The translations under genes were made by a program, and so were the position numbers. From NCBI GenBank assembly GCA_003242505.1, contig QGUP01000078.1, positions 1 through 7,943 on the forward strand: a DNA stretch of 7,943 nucleotides, read 5' to 3'. Positions 6,422 to 7,943 of the stretch are shown one piece after another; within the stretch, counting starts at the first letter, position 1; each line of letters starts with the position of its first letter. The stretch comes from Bacillota bacterium (GTDB taxonomy: Bacteria > Bacillota > Sulfobacillia > Symbiobacteriales > ZC4RG38). Under the pieces are notes generated by a model. The model did not search any database. It was not told the origin of the DNA and saw nothing but the letters and a program-made list of their open reading frames with translations.

Positions 6422-7522
6422 TCATCCCAGGACCGCCCGGAGGGCCGCGGCAAACCGCTGATTCTGCTCCGGCGTCCCCACCGTCACCCGGATGCAGGTG
6501 GGCAGGCCGAAGGAGGCGGCCGGCCGAACGATGACCCCCCGGCGCAGGAGAGCCTCGTGGACCGGCGCCGCCGGCCGGCCGAGGTCGATGAGCACGAAGT
6601 TCGCCTCCGAGGGCCAGTGCCGGAGCCCCAGTTCCCGGCAGAGGCCGTAGAGGAACTCCCGCCCCTCCCGGGCGAGGGCCACGGACCGGCGCAGGTGCTC
6701 GGCATCGGCCAGGGCCGCCTCCGCGGCGGCCTGGGCGATGAGGCTGACGCTGAAGGGGTCCCGGATGGCGAACAGCGGCGCCAGCACCTCCGGCCGGCCT
6801 ACCCCGTACCCCACCCGGAACCCCGCCAGGCCGTAGACCTTGGAAAAGGTCCGGGTGACCACCAGGTGGGGATGGGCCAGGACGAACCCCCGGGTGTCGA
6901 AGGGGGTGCTGTCGTACTCCCGGTAGGCTTCATCGAGGACCACCAGGGTCTCCGGGGGCACCGCGGCCAGGAACCGGGCGAAGGCCTCAGCGGAAAAGAC
7001 CCCGCCGGTGGGGTTGTTGGGCCGGGTGAGGAAGACCAGCCGGGCCGGCGGCCGGTCCCCGGTCCCCGCGGCCACCGCGGCCATGGCCGCCAGGTCCATG
7101 GCGCCGGCAGGGTCCAGGGGCACCGGCTCCACCGCCGCCCCCATCAGCCGGGCGACGATGGTGTAGGCGGCAAACCCCGGGGTCGGCACCACCACCCGGT
7201 CCCCCGGCCGCAGGTAGGCCTCCGCCAGGAGCCGGAAGACCTCGTCGGAGCCGTTGCCGACGATGAACCAGTCCGGCTCCAGCCCCCAGGCGGCGGCCAG
7301 GGCCCGGCGGAGGGAGGGAGCGGTGCCTTCCGGGTAGAGGTGCCCCTGGGCCGCGGCCCGGGCCGCCGCGGCCACCGCCAGGGGCGAGGGGCCCAGGGGG
7401 TTTTCGTTGGAGGCCAGCTTCACCACATCGGCGATCCCCAGCTCCCGCATCACTTCCCCGGGGGAGAGGCCGGGGACGTAGGGCGGGATCGCGGCCACTT
7501 CCGGTCGGGCGGGGATCGGCAC
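6422..7522 (-). CDS. hisC: Histidinol-phosphate aminotransferase
   Basis: A 366-residue class I/II PLP-dependent aminotransferase. It converts imidazole-acetol phosphate and glutamate to histidinol phosphate and 2-oxoglutarate in cytosolic histidine synthesis; some HisC enzymes also act on aromatic amino acids. Visible motifs in order: LASNENPLGPSP, YPEGTAPSLRRAL, GNGSDEVFRLL, RPNNPTGG (N170), LDEAYREY (D197, Y200), RTFSKVYGLAGFRVGYG with the PLP lysine K228 and R236, and the carboxylate-binding IRVTVGTPEQNQRF (R345). Length is normal for HisC and no key residue is missing. I chose the GTG at 7522 because AAAGGAGG lies seven bases upstream and the protein then starts just before the usual HisC N-terminus; a longer frame to 7615 would overlap hisE. 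hisE ends 25 bases upstream on the same strand, so the two are probably cotranscribed. Confidence 0.96.
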   Translation of the reverse strand: MPIPARPEVAAIPPYVPGLSPGEVMRELGIADVVKLASNENPLGPSPLAVAAAARAAAQGHLYPEGTAPSLRRALAAAWGLEPDWFIVGNGSDEVFRLLAEAYLRPGDRVVVPTPGFAAYTIVARLMGAAVEPVPLDPAGAMDLAAMAAVAAGTGDRPPARLVFLTRPNNPTGGVFSAEAFARFLAAVPPETLVVLDEAYREYDSTPFDTRGFVLAHPHLVVTRTFSKVYGLAGFRVGYGVGRPEVLAPLFAIRDPFSVSLIAQAAAEAALADAEHLRRSVALAREGREFLYGLCRELGLRHWPSEANFVLIDLGRPAAPVHEALLRRGVIVRPAASFGLPTCIRVTVGTPEQNQRFAAALRAVLG

Positions 7523-7529
7523 CGGGTTC

Positions 7530-7537
7530 CCTCCTTT
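7530..7537 (-). promoter_or_regulatory. Strong Shine-Dalgarno fixing the hisC start
   Basis: The minus strand reads AAAGGAGG, seven bases before the GTG at 7522. It is the clearest ribosome binding site in the window and excludes the longer hisC frame. It sits in the hisE-hisC gap beside an AT-rich run (AATTGAATTAATAA) that stands out in this GC-rich DNA. Confidence 0.85.
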
Positions 7538-7547
7538 CCTTATTAAT

Positions 7548-7868
7548 TCAATTGGTCTCCTCCGGAGAGCTAGTGGCCGGGCTCGCGGCCGTCCGCCGGC
7601 CCCGGCGGCGGGCAAGTTCAGCGGCCACCTCGTCCAGGGAGATCCCCATGGCGGTGAGCACCACCAGGGTATGGAACCAGAGGTCCGCCACCTCCCAGAC
7701 CACCGCCGCCCGGTCCCCCGCCTTTGCCGCCAGGAGCACCTCGCCGGCCTCCTCCGCCACCTTCTTAAGGGGGCCGTCGGGCCACCGGGCCAGCAGCCGG
7801 CAGGTGTAGGAGTCGGGGTCGGGCTGCCGCCGCCGCTCGGCCAGTACCCCTGCCAGTTCCGTCAGCAC
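7548..7868 (-). CDS. hisE: Phosphoribosyl-ATP pyrophosphatase (5' end uncertain)
   Basis: A helical pyrophosphohydrolase of the MazG-like fold. It hydrolyses phosphoribosyl-ATP to phosphoribosyl-AMP and pyrophosphate, the second step of histidine synthesis. Counting V1 from the GTG at 7868, 106 residues are seen: SYT (20-22), GPLKKVAEEAGEV with the metal-binding acidic set E39-E40-E43, and EVADLWFH (E59, D62, H66), then a Ser/Pro/Glu tail. Length is normal for a stand-alone HisE, and no HisI domain is visible. The frame continues upstream to a TTG at 7883, but those five codons lie inside an adapter-like sequence starting at 7869 and should be discarded. The GTG at 7868-7866 is the last genomic codon; it may be the real start, or the true start may lie beyond the contig. 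hisC follows after 25 bases. Confidence 0.9.
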   Translation of the reverse strand: MLTELAGVLAERRRQPDPDSYTCRLLARWPDGPLKKVAEEAGEVLLAAKAGDRAAVVWEVADLWFHTLVVLTAMGISLDEVAAELARRRGRRTAASPATSSPEETN

Positions 7869-7943
7869 CGGTCCCTTATACAAATCTCGGAGCCCACGAG
7901 ACGGAACAGAAACCGGAAGCCGGTTTTTTCTTTAAAAAAAAAA
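7869..7943. other. Probable Nextera adapter read-through and poly-A (assembly artefact)
   Basis: Bases 7869-7887 match the Tn5 mosaic end CTGTCTCTTATACACATCT at 16 of 19 positions (differences at 7870, 7874, 7883). Bases 7888-7902 match the next adapter segment CCGAGCCCACGAGAC at 14 of 15 (difference at 7889). About eight bases follow where the index would be (7903-7910), then a poorer match to the P7 end containing GCCG and CTT, then ten A's (7934-7943), as seen when a read runs off the adapter. The match decays toward the end, like falling read quality. Nothing here should be annotated as biology. Confidence 0.92.

Noticed and set aside
6557..7546. Long plus-strand frame opposite hisC
   Set aside because: hisC on the minus strand is complete with all PLP-enzyme motifs; the opposite frame is Gly/Pro/Gln-rich without motifs.
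7872..7880. TATAAG -10 box upstream of hisE on the minus strand
   Set aside because: The bases come from the Tn5 mosaic end.
7869..7883. TTG start for hisE at 7883
   Set aside because: The codons are part of the adapter-like sequence.
7907..7933. Terminator-like hairpin (AAACCGG, loop, CCGGTTT, T-run)
   Set aside because: It looks perfect but lies in the index/P7 part of the adapter read-through, with no plus-strand gene to terminate.
1..7943. CRISPR arrays, tRNA or rRNA genes, insertion sequences, toxin-antitoxin or other defence systems
   Set aside because: No spaced direct repeats of CRISPR type, no cloverleaf or rRNA-like stretches and no transposase or nuclease motifs were seen; the tandem repeats present are contiguous and have no spacers.

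Overview
The DNA is very GC-rich (about three quarters by eye) with strong CGG/CTG/GAG codon bias. It carries a bacterial XPB-type helicase with its usual partner, histidine biosynthesis genes and a lipoprotein resembling the spore germination protein GerD. Together these suggest a high-GC, probably spore-forming Firmicute of the Symbiobacterium/Thermaerobacter/Limnochorda kind. The taxonomy is inference. The right edge looks like a draft-assembly contig end, because its last 75 bases resemble a sequencing adapter.

Layout, left to right. (1) 1-2135, minus strand: a large membrane-anchored sensor, cut by the left edge. It has an N-terminal multi-helix membrane domain, a degenerate HD-GYP-like domain, a GAF domain and the start of a PAS domain; the output domain lies outside. 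(2) 2136-2318: divergent intergenic region with a three-copy 26-bp tandem repeat and a small TGTC/GACA inverted-repeat cluster. (3) 2319-5766, plus strand: a two-gene operon, the XPB-family helicase and, 4 nt downstream, a helicase-associated protein. The C-terminal domain of the second protein visibly resembles the N-terminal domain of the helicase. (4) 5852-6346, minus strand: a GerD-like lipoprotein with a glycine-rich tail. (5) 6422-7522, minus: hisC. (6) 7548-7868, minus: hisE, whose true 5' end is uncertain. (7) 7869-7943: a degraded Nextera-type adapter read-through ending in poly-A, not genomic DNA.

The helicase and its partner are probably translationally coupled and act together on DNA, a reduced counterpart of the XPB-p52 pairing in TFIIH. 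HisE (second step) and HisC (transamination step) belong to histidine synthesis and probably lie near the end of a his operon whose upstream part is missing. The GerD-like gene may be read through from hisC or from its own promoter in the 75-nt gap. The his/gerD-like genes converge on the helicase operon, and the sensor diverges from it.

The points most worth following are the adapter artefact that creates a false hisE start, the apparently dead HD-GYP domain in the sensor, the shared-domain XPB/partner pair with a SAP-like N-terminus, and four separate short tandem-repeat expansions within the helicase transcription unit. I saw no CRISPR array, tRNA, rRNA, insertion sequence or clear defence system.
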